A stretch of 64,000 nt of DNA from Olsenella profusa DSM 13989 (GCF_030811115.1 NZ_JAUSQK010000001.1:1302001-1366000); one strand, 5' to 3'. Shown: positions 28,645-38,018, counted from the first letter of the stretch. Notes: generated by a model not told the origin, from the letters alone. Numbers and translations are program-made.

Positions 28645-29538
28645 CTATCGGGTCAGGCGCTCGCGCACCTCCTCGAGGAGCCTGCGGTAGTCGGAGAGGC
28701 GTGCCTGCGGGAACGCCCGCAGCACGCGCCGTTCCTGGTCGCTCAGCATCCCGGCGAACGTCCTGGCGAGCTCGTCAAGCGAGGGCAGGCTGGGCCATCT
28801 GGCCGCCTCGCGCAGGCTGGGGAGCGGGGAGAGCTGCCGTGTGGTGGCGTGCACCCGGGCGGCGGCGCCCTCCACATAGGCGCGGATGCGTCCCCTGATC
28901 AGCTCGTCCATGTCCGGCGTGGTGAGCGCGGGCAGGCCCTCGCGCAGGCTCGCCAGTCTTAGCAGGCTCTCCTCGCGCAGGTAGTCCATCTTCTGGCGCA
29001 GCCCCGCCATGCCCGTCACGGTGATGGCGGCATCCGTGGCAAAGAGGGCCAGGCTTGCCGCGCCCACCAGCTTGAGCAGGGGATGCGGCAGGCCCTCGAG
29101 GGCGTCCAGCAGGTATGGGTTGACCAGCACCACGGCCACGCAGCAGGCACCGAACTCGGCGAAGCCGCCGATCCAGACGCGCCCGTTGATGTTGAGGGGC
29201 TTGTCGGAGTAGTCCCACCAGCGCGCATGGTAGGCGCGCTCCATGGCCCAGGACGTCACGTACTCCAGCCCGCAGCTCGCGAGGCCACCAGCACAGAACA
29301 CCATTCCCAACCTGTCCAGCCCGGAGAGCCCGAGGGCCGCGATCATGGCCCCACAGCCGTAGATGGGGATGTAGGGCCCGTTGAGGAAGCCACGATTGAT
29401 GGGGCGACCGACGTGGAGGGAGCAGTAGGTGCTCTCGATGACCCAGCCGCACATGCTGTAGGCAAGGAAGAGCAGCCAGAGGAGGTCAGGCTGCGTCAGA
29501 GGGCTACCGTCCGGCACGGCGTGCGTCCCCTCTCCCAC
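28645..29538 (-). CDS. Putative ABC transporter permease, CmpB-like (PF06541 type)
   Basis: A 297-residue membrane protein. The first 170 residues hold about five hydrophobic segments and the family motif SMCGWVIESTYCS...RGFLNGPYIPIYGCGA, followed by EYVTSWAMERAYHARWWDYSDKPLNINGRV. This matches the 'putative ABC transporter type IV' family common in Firmicutes and Coriobacteria, whose function is unproven. The C-terminal 120 residues are soluble and Arg/Leu-rich. Its start overlaps the HD-domain gene by 35 bases, so the pair is co-transcribed. Confidence 0.78.
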   Translation of the reverse strand: MGEGTHAVPDGSPLTQPDLLWLLFLAYSMCGWVIESTYCSLHVGRPINRGFLNGPYIPIYGCGAMIAALGLSGLDRLGMVFCAGGLASCGLEYVTSWAMERAYHARWWDYSDKPLNINGRVWIGGFAEFGACCVAVVLVNPYLLDALEGLPHPLLKLVGAASLALFATDAAITVTGMAGLRQKMDYLREESLLRLASLREGLPALTTPDMDELIRGRIRAYVEGAAARVHATTRQLSPLPSLREAARWPSLPSLDELARTFAGMLSDQERRVLRAFPQARLSDYRRLLEEVRERLTR

Positions 29539-30028
29539 GAAGGCGCCGCACGAGGCCCCGCGCCGTCTCGCGGGTGGCGACGTACTTGTCCGCCATGCAG
29601 AGCAGCCAGGCCTCGCGACAGGTGGGTGGCACCGGCGTGAGCGGGAACATGTGGCGCAGGATCATGTTCCCCTCGATGGCCGTGAGGGCAAAGTCGCGTC
29701 GCGCGTTCTCATAGGCGGTGCGAGGATGCCTGAAGCCATGCAGGCGGTGCGCGGGGTCGCTCTCATGCCAGTCGTAGAGGAAGTAGTCGTGCAGGAGCGC
29801 CCCACGCAGGAGGTCGCGCTCGTGTACGGGGACGCGCAGGCGGCATGCCAGGGAGATGCAAGCGTGCGTGACGGCGACGGAATGCCTGAAGACCGAGGTG
29901 GTGCCATGCTGCATGCAGCGGCGCTCGATGGCGATGCCCTCGGAGGCGAGGATGTCCATGCAGTGGCGCTCCATCAGGCCTTGGATGGAGCGACCAGCTG
30001 CAAGGGGCGTCCTGTGGGGAATTGGCAT
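29504..30028 (-). CDS. HD-domain phosphohydrolase
   Basis: A 174-residue metal-dependent phosphohydrolase of the HD superfamily. The first His is in FRHSVAVTHACI, the HD pair in LLRGALLHDYFLYDWH, and further His in RLHGFRHPRTAYENA. The substrate is unknown. The start at 30028 has AGGAGG 8 bases upstream. It lies 28 bases after icd on the same strand, giving a likely icd-HD-membrane protein transcript. Confidence 0.8.
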   Translation of the reverse strand: MPIPHRTPLAAGRSIQGLMERHCMDILASEGIAIERRCMQHGTTSVFRHSVAVTHACISLACRLRVPVHERDLLRGALLHDYFLYDWHESDPAHRLHGFRHPRTAYENARRDFALTAIEGNMILRHMFPLTPVPPTCREAWLLCMADKYVATRETARGLVRRLRGRGDARRAGR

Positions 30029-30056
30029 GGGCGTGGGCCTCCTGTGGCCCTGCGGG

Positions 30057-31265
30057 CTAGGCCCTCAGGCGCTCCGCGATGGCCAGGATGAACTCCTCGG
30101 TGCCCAGCGTCTGGGGGCGGGGGAGCGTGGTGATGCGCGCGAGGTCGCCCGTCATCCGTCCGGCCTCGATCGTGGCGATCGTGGCGGCCTCGAGACGGTC
30201 GGCAAAGTCCACGAGCTCGGGCGTCCCGTCCAGCTCGCCGCGCTTGCGGAGTGCCCCCGACCAGGCGAAGATCGTGGCGACGGAGTTGGTGGAGGTTGGC
30301 TCGCCCTTGAGGTGGCGGTAGTAGTGGCGCTGCACCGTGCCGTGGGCCGCCTCGTACTCGTAGTAGCCATGGGGCGAGACCAGCACCGACGTCATCATGG
30401 CGAGGCTGCCGAAGGCGGAGGAGAGCATGTCGCTCATCACATCGCCATCGTAGTTCTTGCAGGCCCAGATGAAGCCGCCCTCGCTGCGCATGACGCGGGC
30501 CACGGCGTCGTCGATGAGGGTGTAGAAGTACTCGATGCCCGCCTGCTCGAAGCGTGCCTGGTAGTCCGTTGCATAGACGTCCGCAAAGATGTCCTTGAAG
30601 CGGTGGTCGTAGGTCTTGGAGATGGTGTCCTTGGTGGCAAACCAGAGGTCCTGCCCGGTGGAGAGGGCGTACTCGAAGCAGCTGCGCGCGAAGCTCTCGA
30701 TGGAGGCATCGAGGTTGTGCATGCCCTGGATGACGCCGGGCCCCTCGAAGCGGTGGATGAGCTCGCGGGCCTCGCTGCCGTCCTCGGCCGTGAACACGAG
30801 CTCGGCCGTGCCGGCTCTGGGTATGCGCATCTCGCTGTTGCGATACACGTCGCCGTAGGCGTGGCGCGCGATGGTGATGGGCCGCCTCCAGCTGCGTACC
30901 TGTGGCTCGATGCCCCTGACCTGGATGGGTGCGCGGAACACGGTGCCGTCGAGCAGGGCGCGGATGGTGCCGTTGGGGCTCTTCCACATCCTCTTGAGGC
31001 CGTACTCGCTCACGCGCGCGGCATTGGGCGTGATGGTGGCGCACTTCACGGCCACGCCCAGGCGTCGCGTCGCCTTGGCGGAGTCGATGGTCACCTGGTC
31101 ATCCGTCTCGTCGCGATGCTTGAGGCCCAGATCGAAGTACTCGGTCCTGAGATCGACGAAGGGGCAGATGAGGTCGTCCTTTATCATCTGCCAGATGATG
31201 CGGGTCATCTCGTCGCCGTCCATCTCGACGAGCGCGGTCTTCATCTGGACTTTGGGTTCTGCCAT
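30057..31265 (-). CDS. icd: NADP-dependent isocitrate dehydrogenase, eukaryotic-like type
   Basis: Oxidatively decarboxylates isocitrate to 2-oxoglutarate, supplying NADPH and the carbon skeleton for the glutamate-derived proline and arginine routes also in this window. The 402-residue protein belongs to the type II (mitochondrial-like) subfamily, with [45 protein letters not shown], and [23 protein letters not shown] near the coenzyme site. It is shorter and distinct from the E. coli Icd type. Confidence 0.95.
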   Translation of the reverse strand: MAEPKVQMKTALVEMDGDEMTRIIWQMIKDDLICPFVDLRTEYFDLGLKHRDETDDQVTIDSAKATRRLGVAVKCATITPNAARVSEYGLKRMWKSPNGTIRALLDGTVFRAPIQVRGIEPQVRSWRRPITIARHAYGDVYRNSEMRIPRAGTAELVFTAEDGSEARELIHRFEGPGVIQGMHNLDASIESFARSCFEYALSTGQDLWFATKDTISKTYDHRFKDIFADVYATDYQARFEQAGIEYFYTLIDDAVARVMRSEGGFIWACKNYDGDVMSDMLSSAFGSLAMMTSVLVSPHGYYEYEAAHGTVQRHYYRHLKGEPTSTNSVATIFAWSGALRKRGELDGTPELVDFADRLEAATIATIEAGRMTGDLARITTLPRPQTLGTEEFILAIAERLRA

Positions 31266-31575
31266 GCATGCCTCCCTGATGATACGTGTACCCCCATGGT
31301 ACTTGAGGAACCCGCCTCCGCCTCATGTGGATACGCCTTGGCAACGAAGGGGGCATCGGCGTCTCAAGCGCCGATGTATGCATAGTGGGGGTCGGCTCTA
31401 CGAAAGGCGCTCGCCTACAGGGTGCGTTTCCGTCACATTCGACGAGGCAATCCTGGGCAGATGTCGGCGCGCGGAACGCAGGCGTACACCTTGGATCGCC
31501 CACCAACGCATGGCTATGCATGCACGCATTGCTAGAATGGGAGACAGGGTAATCCTCGCGAGGAAGGCAGCTCCC
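31266..31575. other. 310-nt divergent region between icd and fruK
   Basis: No gene seen. It contains one short hairpin, CATCGGCG (31354-31361) with CGCCGATG (31369-31376), and TAGAAT at about 31532, a possible -10 element for fruK. Confidence 0.5.
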
Positions 31576-32505
31576 ATGATTTACACGGTTACGCTCAACC
31601 CGGCACTCGACAAGACGGCAACGGTCGAGAACCTCCGTCTCGACTTCGTCAATCGCATCAGCGAGCTGCGCGTCGATCCAGGTGGCAAGGGCATCAACGT
31701 CTCCAAGGTCGTCAAGGAGCTGGGTGGCACCTCGGTTGCCTATGCGCTCCTGGCAGGCAACACGGGTGCGACCATCAAGAACATGCTTGACGAGCTTGGC
31801 GTCAGCTGCGAGGTGCTCGAGGTCCCGGGAGAGACGCGTACCAACCTCAAGATCAAGGATCCCATCAACAAGACGAACACGGATATCAACGAGCCCGGTC
31901 CGGAGGTGACGGACGAGCAGCTGAACGGCATGCTTGAGCGGCTCGCCGCCAAGGTTGGCACGGGCGACATCGTGGTGCTCTCGGGCTCGCTGCCGCGCGG
32001 TGCCGCCACGGGCACCTACAGGACGTGGGTCACGGCCCTCAAGGCCGCAGGTGCCAGGGTCTACCTGGATGCCGATGGCGACAAGCTCGCGGCAGGCATC
32101 GAGGCCAAGCCCGACCTCATCAAGCCCAACGAGATCGAGCTCGGTGCCATGTTCGGCCGCACGCTCGATGCGGACGGGGAGGTCGCGTCCGCCGCCCGCG
32201 AGCTCATCGACGGGGGGCTTGATCGCGTGATGGTCTCCATGGGCGGTGCCGGGGCCCTCTATGTGACCAAGGACGTGACGGTGAAGGCCAGTCCCGTGAA
32301 GGTGAGGGTGGGCTCCACCGTCGGTGCGGGCGACTCCGTGGTGGCGGCGCTTGCCTATGCGGAGGATACGGGCTTGGGCCTGGAGGAGACCATGAGGCTC
32401 GCCATGGCCACGGGCGCCGCCAACGTGATGCAGTCCGGGACGCAGGCCGCCCCGCGCGACCTGATCGACTCCCTCGTGGACAAGGTGCAGGTCACGCAGC
32501 TGTAG
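31576..32505 (+). CDS. fruK: 1-phosphofructokinase (PfkB family)
   Basis: Phosphorylates fructose 1-phosphate to fructose 1,6-bisphosphate after PTS uptake of fructose. Tagatose 6-phosphate kinase is a close relative and cannot be fully excluded. The 309-residue protein has MIYTVTLNPALDKT, the PfkB signature GGKGINVSKVVKELGG, and the catalytic loop VGAGDSVVAALAYA. The start follows AGGAAGG by 8 bases. No fruA or fruR is beside it, unlike the usual fru operon. The orphan EIIA at 6950 may belong to the same system. Confidence 0.88.
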   Translation: MIYTVTLNPALDKTATVENLRLDFVNRISELRVDPGGKGINVSKVVKELGGTSVAYALLAGNTGATIKNMLDELGVSCEVLEVPGETRTNLKIKDPINKTNTDINEPGPEVTDEQLNGMLERLAAKVGTGDIVVLSGSLPRGAATGTYRTWVTALKAAGARVYLDADGDKLAAGIEAKPDLIKPNEIELGAMFGRTLDADGEVASAARELIDGGLDRVMVSMGGAGALYVTKDVTVKASPVKVRVGSTVGAGDSVVAALAYAEDTGLGLEETMRLAMATGAANVMQSGTQAAPRDLIDSLVDKVQVTQL

Positions 32506-32901
32506 GTGCCTGAGAGTCCCCACCTGCGGGAGGGGTGGGAATCGATGCCCTGACGGGGCGCCTGCGCCTGGCGCGCGCCGACAAGCCAGGCGGGTCGCCC
32601 GGGAGCGACCACAGCCTCGGTGGCGGCCAGCGCGGCAAGCCCTCCGAGGCAGGAGGCCCATGGGCCAATGACTGCGTGACGCACGAGCCCTCATCCAAGG
32701 TTTCGAGAGAGGGCTCGTTCCTGCGGAGCACCTCCCGCCGGAAGTCCTGGGGAAGGTCCTGCTGCAGGTGCCCTGCCGCCCCAGGAGGGGTCTCGGACGC
32801 ACATACGACCTTCGTCACGGCACCTGCCCTGCCGCCCCGAGCTCCTAGGAGAGCAGCCGATAGAAGTACAGGCGGTCTTCTGGTGTGATATGCGGCACGG
32901 G
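32506..32901. other. 396-nt region between fruK and hydrolase, no gene seen
   Basis: A 9-bp stem, CGAGCCCTC (32684-32692) and GAGGGCTCG (32709-32717), could end fruK transcription. TGCCCTGCCGCCCC occurs twice as a direct repeat (32769-32782 and 32825-32838). No reading frame has a family match or ribosome site. Confidence 0.5.
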
Positions 32902-33921
32902 CTATCGGGTCTCCTGCACGCCGGCGTGGATGATGCTGGCAATCTGCCGGACGGCATTCCGTGCCTCCGGGATGAGGGCAAGCGGCCACTCGTGCGAGAG
33001 GCCCTCTCCCGTGACGAGGCGGTGTGTCACGCCGGCCTTCTCCAGCAGCTGGTCCCATGTGGCGCAGTCGGGGTAGAGGATCTCGCGCGCGCCCACAAAG
33101 GTGGTCACGTTGCGCAGGACGGAGACGTCACCGTTGATGGGGCTCAGGCGTGGCGAGGAGATGTCGTCCCCGTCGGCCCAGAGGTCCCCTGCCTGTGCCA
33201 GTCCCCAGGGGGCCAGCGATGGGTCGCGGTCAAAGTAGTCGCTGATTGCGTCGTTGCGCAGGGAGAGGTCAAGCTCCGGCGAGATCAACACGAGCTGGCC
33301 AGGCTGGGGCAGCTGGTAGTGCTTGAGCGCCTCCGCGATGCCCGCGGCAAGCCCGCCGCCCGACGAGCTGCCCACCAGGGAGAGATCGTCCGCCCCGTAG
33401 CGGTTGACCATACCCTCGTACAAGTCTATGAGCAGCGAGTACGCCTCATCGTAGTCGTGCGCTGGCGCCAGGGGATAGATGGGCACGCACACCTCCGCGC
33501 CGCTGAGGCGGCAGAGCCTATCGGCAAAGAGCCAATCGATGGGGCGCATCTGGGTGAGATAGTCACCGCCATGCAGGAAGAGCACGGCCCGCGTGTTCTT
33601 GCCGGTGGTTCCCAGGTGGTACGTCCTCATGCCATCGCGCGTCTCCTCGAAGACGAGCGACTTGATGGGCAGCCACGAGGGGATGGCATATTCCTGCTCG
33701 TTCCGGACGCGGTTACGCGCGACGTAGTCCTCGAAGCGCTCCAGGTCGTCACCGAGGAGGTTCTTGCGGGAGCCCGTGGCCCGCCGACCGACCTCCCACA
33801 GGCTCGCGACGCCGGTGCGGTGCCATCTGAGACGCGAGAGCGCCTCGAACCCCACTACCGTACCCGTGGCGATGACCGCAGCGGCTGCGGCTTTGATGAG
33901 AGACCTTGTCGACCTGTCCAT
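32902..33921 (-). CDS. Membrane-anchored alpha/beta hydrolase (HSL/esterase type)
   Basis: A 339-residue hydrolase with one N-terminal hydrophobic segment (AAAAAVIATGTVVGFEAL) that should anchor it to the membrane. The oxyanion motif is LFLHGGDYLTQ, the nucleophile elbow LVGSSSGGGLAAG, and the His is in GLSHEWPL near the C-terminus. All point to the hormone-sensitive lipase/acetyl hydrolase group. The natural ester is unknown. The start at 33921 follows GGAGG. Downstream of trmB on the same strand. Confidence 0.85.
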   Translation of the reverse strand: MDRSTRSLIKAAAAAVIATGTVVGFEALSRLRWHRTGVASLWEVGRRATGSRKNLLGDDLERFEDYVARNRVRNEQEYAIPSWLPIKSLVFEETRDGMRTYHLGTTGKNTRAVLFLHGGDYLTQMRPIDWLFADRLCRLSGAEVCVPIYPLAPAHDYDEAYSLLIDLYEGMVNRYGADDLSLVGSSSGGGLAAGIAEALKHYQLPQPGQLVLISPELDLSLRNDAISDYFDRDPSLAPWGLAQAGDLWADGDDISSPRLSPINGDVSVLRNVTTFVGAREILYPDCATWDQLLEKAGVTHRLVTGEGLSHEWPLALIPEARNAVRQIASIIHAGVQETR

Positions 33922-33998
33922 GGTGCCTCCATTCCCGTGACGCGGTCGCGTCGCACGTATTCCCTCCAGTCTACTCTGAGTGGGGCACGCCAACCTCC

Positions 33999-34910
33999 TC
34001 AACCACCCTGCGGTGGCAGATGGATGTCATGTCGCAGGTCCCTGGCGGGGCGAGCGTCCGCGTGGGGCTGTCCGTGCGTCGCGGCCCTGAGGCGCTGGTT
34101 GCGTAGGTTGGTGACGGTGCCCCGCATGCCGTGGGGCACGTAGGTGGCGGCCATGGCATCGAGGTCTGCGGGCAGGTAGTCGACGAGGCTCATCGATCCC
34201 CTCTGCCCCACGCAGGCTGGGATGGGAGTGGTCTGGGGTGTGGCCTCCACGGCATAGACCGTGGCGCCCTGGGCGGAGAGGCGTCTTTCGTACCAGCTCA
34301 TGACATCGTCCGACCGCTCGGCGCGCGCGTCCTCGCTCTGCCAGAGCACGTCGTAGCCGGCCAGATCGAGTTGGTCGAGCGAGAAGCGCCAGAGCGGATA
34401 GCTGTCCGTCTTCAAGAGCAGGCGCGCGTCGGGTGCCAGGAGCCTGCGGTATTCCAGCAGGCGGTCCGCATGCGTGAGGCGCAGGTGAGCCTCCTTGCGC
34501 CTAGGGAAGGGCGTCGGGAAGTTGAGGTAGATGCCGTCGAGCTCACCGGGGGCAAAGGCGTCTGAGAGACGGTCCGCCGAGCGCGGTACGAGCACCATGT
34601 TGTGAAGGTGCCGTCTGACGGCCTTCTCCGCTGCGTAGGCCATGCAGACGGGCTCGAAGTCCACGCCCACGAAGAGGGTCGTGGGGTCGCGCTCGGCCAT
34701 GTCCGCCGTGAAGCCACCCTTGCCACAGCCCAGGTCAAGCCACAGCCCTTGGTAGGCGTGCGGCCCGTCTTGGCCCTCCCTGAGGGGATGGCAGGCCTCG
34801 CGCCAGCGCCCGGCGTAGCTCTGGGGCCGCACCTCGATGGCATCCGCATACCGCTCGAGGCGCTCCTCGAGCACGAAGTGCTTGGGAAGTCTGGTGCGGA
34901 TTGCATGCAT
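33999..34910 (-). CDS. trmB: tRNA (guanine-N7)-methyltransferase
   Basis: Methylates G46 in the variable loop of tRNA using SAM. The 303-residue protein has the SAM loop WLDLGCGKGGFTADMAERDP, the acidic strand end FVGVDFEPV, and the family motif LNFPTPFPRRKEAHLRLTH. It extends about 80 residues past the usual end of the family with no recognised domain. The start at 34910 follows TAGGAGG by 4 bases. The long hairpin at 34992-35097 sits 80 bases upstream and would lie in its leader. Confidence 0.92.
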   Translation of the reverse strand: MHAIRTRLPKHFVLEERLERYADAIEVRPQSYAGRWREACHPLREGQDGPHAYQGLWLDLGCGKGGFTADMAERDPTTLFVGVDFEPVCMAYAAEKAVRRHLHNMVLVPRSADRLSDAFAPGELDGIYLNFPTPFPRRKEAHLRLTHADRLLEYRRLLAPDARLLLKTDSYPLWRFSLDQLDLAGYDVLWQSEDARAERSDDVMSWYERRLSAQGATVYAVEATPQTTPIPACVGQRGSMSLVDYLPADLDAMAATYVPHGMRGTVTNLRNQRLRAATHGQPHADARPARDLRHDIHLPPQGG

Positions 34911-34991
34911 GTGGCCTCCTATCTTCCATTTGTTGCATTTGGGAGCTGAGTATCGAATGCCTCCAGGTGCAATGCAGATCGTGTCGAGAAA

Positions 34992-35097
34992 GTAGGTGCC
35001 CCTAGGTAGGGAAACGGCCACTGCCTCTCGTCGCATCCATTGTCTCGCAACTGCGAACTCTAAGGCGGCGGCCGTTTCCCTACCTAGGGGCACCTAC
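34992..35097. repeat. Long nested hairpin element, 28-bp perfect arms
   Basis: The arms 34992-35019 and 35070-35097 are a perfect 28-bp inverted repeat (left arm begins GTAGGTGCCCC, ends GAAACGGCC) around a 50-base centre. Inside is TCGCA-AC-TGCGA, a perfect 5-bp hairpin. The architecture matches the elements at 48-90 and 16792-16876. It separates trmB from the mtn locus. No gene is associated. Confidence 0.85.
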
Positions 35098-35166
35098 ACC
35101 AGAGACTCCGACGTGATCCCCACTCCTTGGCAAAGGCAATGGGAATATGGGATCAAACCAATGTAA

Positions 35167-35552
35167 GTACAGTTTAAAATTGTCATCACGCCAACTGGCG
35201 TCGATCGCGAGTGGCTGTCACCCAGCGACTTGGTCGTGATCGACCTTGGCGGCCACGTCGTTGAGAACCTCTCGTGACTCAGGCCTACGAGCGAGGCAAC
35301 GATGCACAGGACATGTTCGAGGCATATCTCAAGGCCCCATACGTGGAAGAGGTGGCACATCTCTATTACAATGCGCTGAGTATTTCGGATGGTACGGAGA
35401 TGCATGACCCTTCTCAGGAGGAGCTGGATGCGTGGAGATATCCTTCGGAGGCTATCACAGAGGGGATAGCACATGACGAGGGCAAACTCGGATACAGGGC
35501 AAGGGAAGTGGAAAGGGCGAGGCAGGATGTCACGTTTTACCAAGTATTTTGA
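35167..35552 (+). pseudogene. Remnant of a class II (fuculose-phosphate-type) aldolase
   Basis: Two fragments of one aldolase in different frames. Fragment 1 (35167-35277) reads KIVITPTGVDREWLSPSDLV followed by VIDLGGHVVENLS, matching the MLITPTG...L...VFID strand of FucA-like aldolases. Fragment 2 (35274-35552) reads APYVEEVAHLYYNALSISDG followed by TEMHDPSQEELD, matching the C-terminal helix. About 40 N-terminal residues and about 100 central residues, including the zinc-binding His and catalytic Glu, are gone. It runs into the start of mtnK. In intact loci such an aldolase would act after mtnK and mtnA. Confidence 0.7.
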
Positions 35553-36750
35553 GATGAGTCCAGATGATGTTGTGGAGTATGCGCTTGAGAAGACACCAGA
35601 GATAGGGTGGGATCGCGCATCCATCAAGGCGGTCGTGCCTCCTGAGCATGGAAACCTGAATTACGTCTTTCGCGTGACGGATGGCGTCGGTCACTCGCTC
35701 TACATTAAGCAGGCTGGGATGGAGACGCGCATCTCGAAGGACATGAAGCCCTCGACTGATAGAAACCGCATCGAATCTGAGATCCTTGAGGTGGAGGGCA
35801 AGCTGGCACCTGGCATGGTTCCACACGTATATTTCTATGACACCATCATGTGCGCCTGTGGGCTCGAGGATTGCAGTGACTTCGAAGTCATGAGGGATGC
35901 GATGCTCAGGCATGAGACGTTTCCACACTTTGCGGAGGCCATCTCGACGTTTATGGTCGACACGCTTCTGCTGAGTAGTGATGTCGTCATGAATCATCAG
36001 GAGAAGAAACGCCTCGTACAGAGGTTCGTCTCTCCAGACTTGTGTGACATTACCGAGAAGCTCGTGCTGATGGAACCATATGGTGACCATGAGGGACGTA
36101 ACAACGTTTTTCCTCCCAACAGGCAGTTCGTTGAGGAACAGCTTTATGCGGATCAGAGGTTGCATCTGGAGGTCGCAAAACTCAAGTTCAAGTTTATGAC
36201 AGACGCCCAAGCCCTTCTGCACGGTGACTTGCATACAGGATCAATCTTCATCGCACCAGACGCTATGAAGGTGTTCGATTCGGAATTTGGTACCTATGCA
36301 CCGATGGGATATGACACGGGCAATGTCGTCGCAAACCTCATTTTTGCCTATGACAATGGACTGGCGACAGAGGATGAGCCATTCTGCACATGGGTACTCG
36401 ATACCATCGAACAGATGGTCGACAAATTCGTCACAAAGTTCAACAAGAGGTTCGACGAACGTGTGACCGAGCCGATGGCCCAGGTACCTGGCTTCAAGGA
36501 ATGGTACCTCGAAAGCATACTTGATGATACGGCTGGTTATGCGGGCACAGAACTCCACCGCCGGACCGTGGGCCTTGCCAATGTTGCTGACGTTACAAGC
36601 ATCAAGGATGAAAAGAGACGCCTATTGGCGGAACGCATCAATATCCTTGCCGGAAAGGACTACATACTGCATCAACGTGCATTTCGCTCGGGCAAGGACT
36701 TCGTCGGTGCGGTCAGGCGCGCCGAGGACGCTGCCATGAGGACCCTGTAA
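35527..36750 (+). CDS. mtnK: 5-methylthioribose kinase
   Basis: Phosphorylates 5-methylthioribose, and 5-deoxyribose in some organisms, at C1 in salvage of SAM by-products. The 407-residue protein has the protein-kinase-like fold: GNLNYVFRV, the catalytic loop ALLHGDLHTGSIFI and the metal-binding VFDSEFGTYAP. The ATG at 35527 lies in the tail of the aldolase remnant. It lies 31 bases upstream of mtnA. No MTA nucleosidase gene (mtnN/pfs) is nearby. Confidence 0.92.
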   Translation: MSRFTKYFEMSPDDVVEYALEKTPEIGWDRASIKAVVPPEHGNLNYVFRVTDGVGHSLYIKQAGMETRISKDMKPSTDRNRIESEILEVEGKLAPGMVPHVYFYDTIMCACGLEDCSDFEVMRDAMLRHETFPHFAEAISTFMVDTLLLSSDVVMNHQEKKRLVQRFVSPDLCDITEKLVLMEPYGDHEGRNNVFPPNRQFVEEQLYADQRLHLEVAKLKFKFMTDAQALLHGDLHTGSIFIAPDAMKVFDSEFGTYAPMGYDTGNVVANLIFAYDNGLATEDEPFCTWVLDTIEQMVDKFVTKFNKRFDERVTEPMAQVPGFKEWYLESILDDTAGYAGTELHRRTVGLANVADVTSIKDEKRRLLAERINILAGKDYILHQRAFRSGKDFVGAVRRAEDAAMRTL

Positions 36751-36781
36751 CAGCCAGTGGGAACGCAAGAGGAGCTTAGTC

Positions 36782-37882
36782 ATGAACGTTGAGGAATTCT
36801 TTAACAAGGTCGTTACCGTTCGCATGAGCCCTGATGAGAGCGCACTCGACATCATAGACCAGACGCTTCTTCCCGGCACCATCAAGCGCATTGAGATATC
36901 AAGCAGGGTGGAGATCTGGGACGCCATCAAGCGGCTGCGCGTGCGCGGTGCACCTGCAATTGGTGTTGCGGCTGCATATGGCATCGCGCTTCTGGCGTCT
37001 CGTATCGAGTCGAACGGCCTTGATGACTTCTATGCCAAGTTTACAGAGGAAAAAGACTATCTTGCCTCCTCTCGTCCTACGGCAGTGAATCTGTTCTGGG
37101 CGCTCGATCGCATGGACCGTGTCGTCAAGAACCATGCGGATGATTCTCCTGATGACATCAAAGAGGCGCTCTTTGCCGAGGCTGACGCCATTCGAGAAGA
37201 GGATGTGCAGATAAGCCGTGCGATTGGCGAGATTGGCTTTGGGCTGCTCAGGGATCTCAAGAGGAACGGTCAAGCGGTTGGGATTCTGACGCACTGCAAT
37301 GCCGGTACGCTTGCCACTGCAAAGTATGGTACGGCCACCGCACCTATGTACCTGGCTCTCGAACACGGGTGGGCTGGAACGGACATGCATGTGTACTGCG
37401 ATGAGACGAGGCCGCTGTTGCAAGGTGCACGCCTGACATCCTTTGAGCTTTACCATGCGGGAATCACTACTACGCTGCAGTGTGACAACATGGCCTCCAT
37501 CCTCATGAGATCCGGCAAGATCGACGTCATCTTCGTTGGGTGCGATCGTGTGGCAAGGAATGGTGACACGGCAAACAAAATTGGAACATCCGGGGTAGCG
37601 ATTCTTGCCCACCATTACGGGATTCCATTCTATGTCTGTGCGCCAAGCTCGACCATTGACATGGACACACCAACAGGAGAGCAGATTCCCATCGAGATGC
37701 GCAATCCCGACGAAGTGACGGAGATGTGGTATCGAGAGCGTATGGCCCCTGAGGGCGTTGACGTCTTCAATCCGGCTTTTGACGTGACGGATCACGGCCT
37801 CATCACGGGCGTCATTACGGAAAAGGGTCTGTGCCACACCCCTTATGACGAGGCTTTCCTCGACCTTGGCATGGGTCTATAG
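36782..37882 (+). CDS. mtnA: Methylthioribose-1-phosphate isomerase
   Basis: Converts the kinase product to 5-methylthioribulose 1-phosphate. The 366-residue protein belongs to the eIF2B-related isomerase family, with RVRGAPAIGVAAAYGIALL, the active-site Cys in THCNAGTLATAKYGTA, and the Asp in VGCDRVARNGDTANKIGTS. The start follows GAGGAG by 7 bases. Downstream salvage enzymes (mtnB, mtnC, mtnD or an aldolase) are not present in working form here. Confidence 0.95.
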   Translation: MNVEEFFNKVVTVRMSPDESALDIIDQTLLPGTIKRIEISSRVEIWDAIKRLRVRGAPAIGVAAAYGIALLASRIESNGLDDFYAKFTEEKDYLASSRPTAVNLFWALDRMDRVVKNHADDSPDDIKEALFAEADAIREEDVQISRAIGEIGFGLLRDLKRNGQAVGILTHCNAGTLATAKYGTATAPMYLALEHGWAGTDMHVYCDETRPLLQGARLTSFELYHAGITTTLQCDNMASILMRSGKIDVIFVGCDRVARNGDTANKIGTSGVAILAHHYGIPFYVCAPSSTIDMDTPTGEQIPIEMRNPDEVTEMWYRERMAPEGVDVFNPAFDVTDHGLITGVITEKGLCHTPYDEAFLDLGMGL

Positions 37883-37904
37883 GGGGTCACCTACCTGAGG
37901 TGCA

Positions 37905-37930
37905 CGAGGCGGAGGCACGGATCCGCCTCG
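37905..37930 (+). terminator. Hairpin after mtnA
   Basis: CGAGGCGGA (37905-37913) and TCCGCCTCG (37922-37930) form a perfect 9-bp stem with an 8-base loop, 22 bases after the mtnA stop. It is followed only by TTG. Confidence 0.5.
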
Positions 37931-38018
37931 TTGCCCCGGCTGATTCGTTCCCCTCGCCTCCGTCCCTGCATGCCGTACGATGACCAGTGACCGTCACACG
38001 CCATTGGAAGGATAGCCC

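Noticed and set aside
29856-31385. 509-codon plus-strand frame opposite icd
   Set aside because: Antisense to a complete isocitrate dehydrogenase; no motif of its own.
32848-32901. In-frame stretch PVPHITPEDRLYFYRLLS after the hydrolase stop on the minus strand, suggesting readthrough or a recent stop mutation
   Set aside because: Only 18 codons, no family expectation for such a tail in this hydrolase group, and no readthrough signal seen.
35094-35627. 177-codon minus-strand frame over the aldolase remnant
   Set aside because: The plus-strand fragments match class II aldolases well, and this frame matches nothing.
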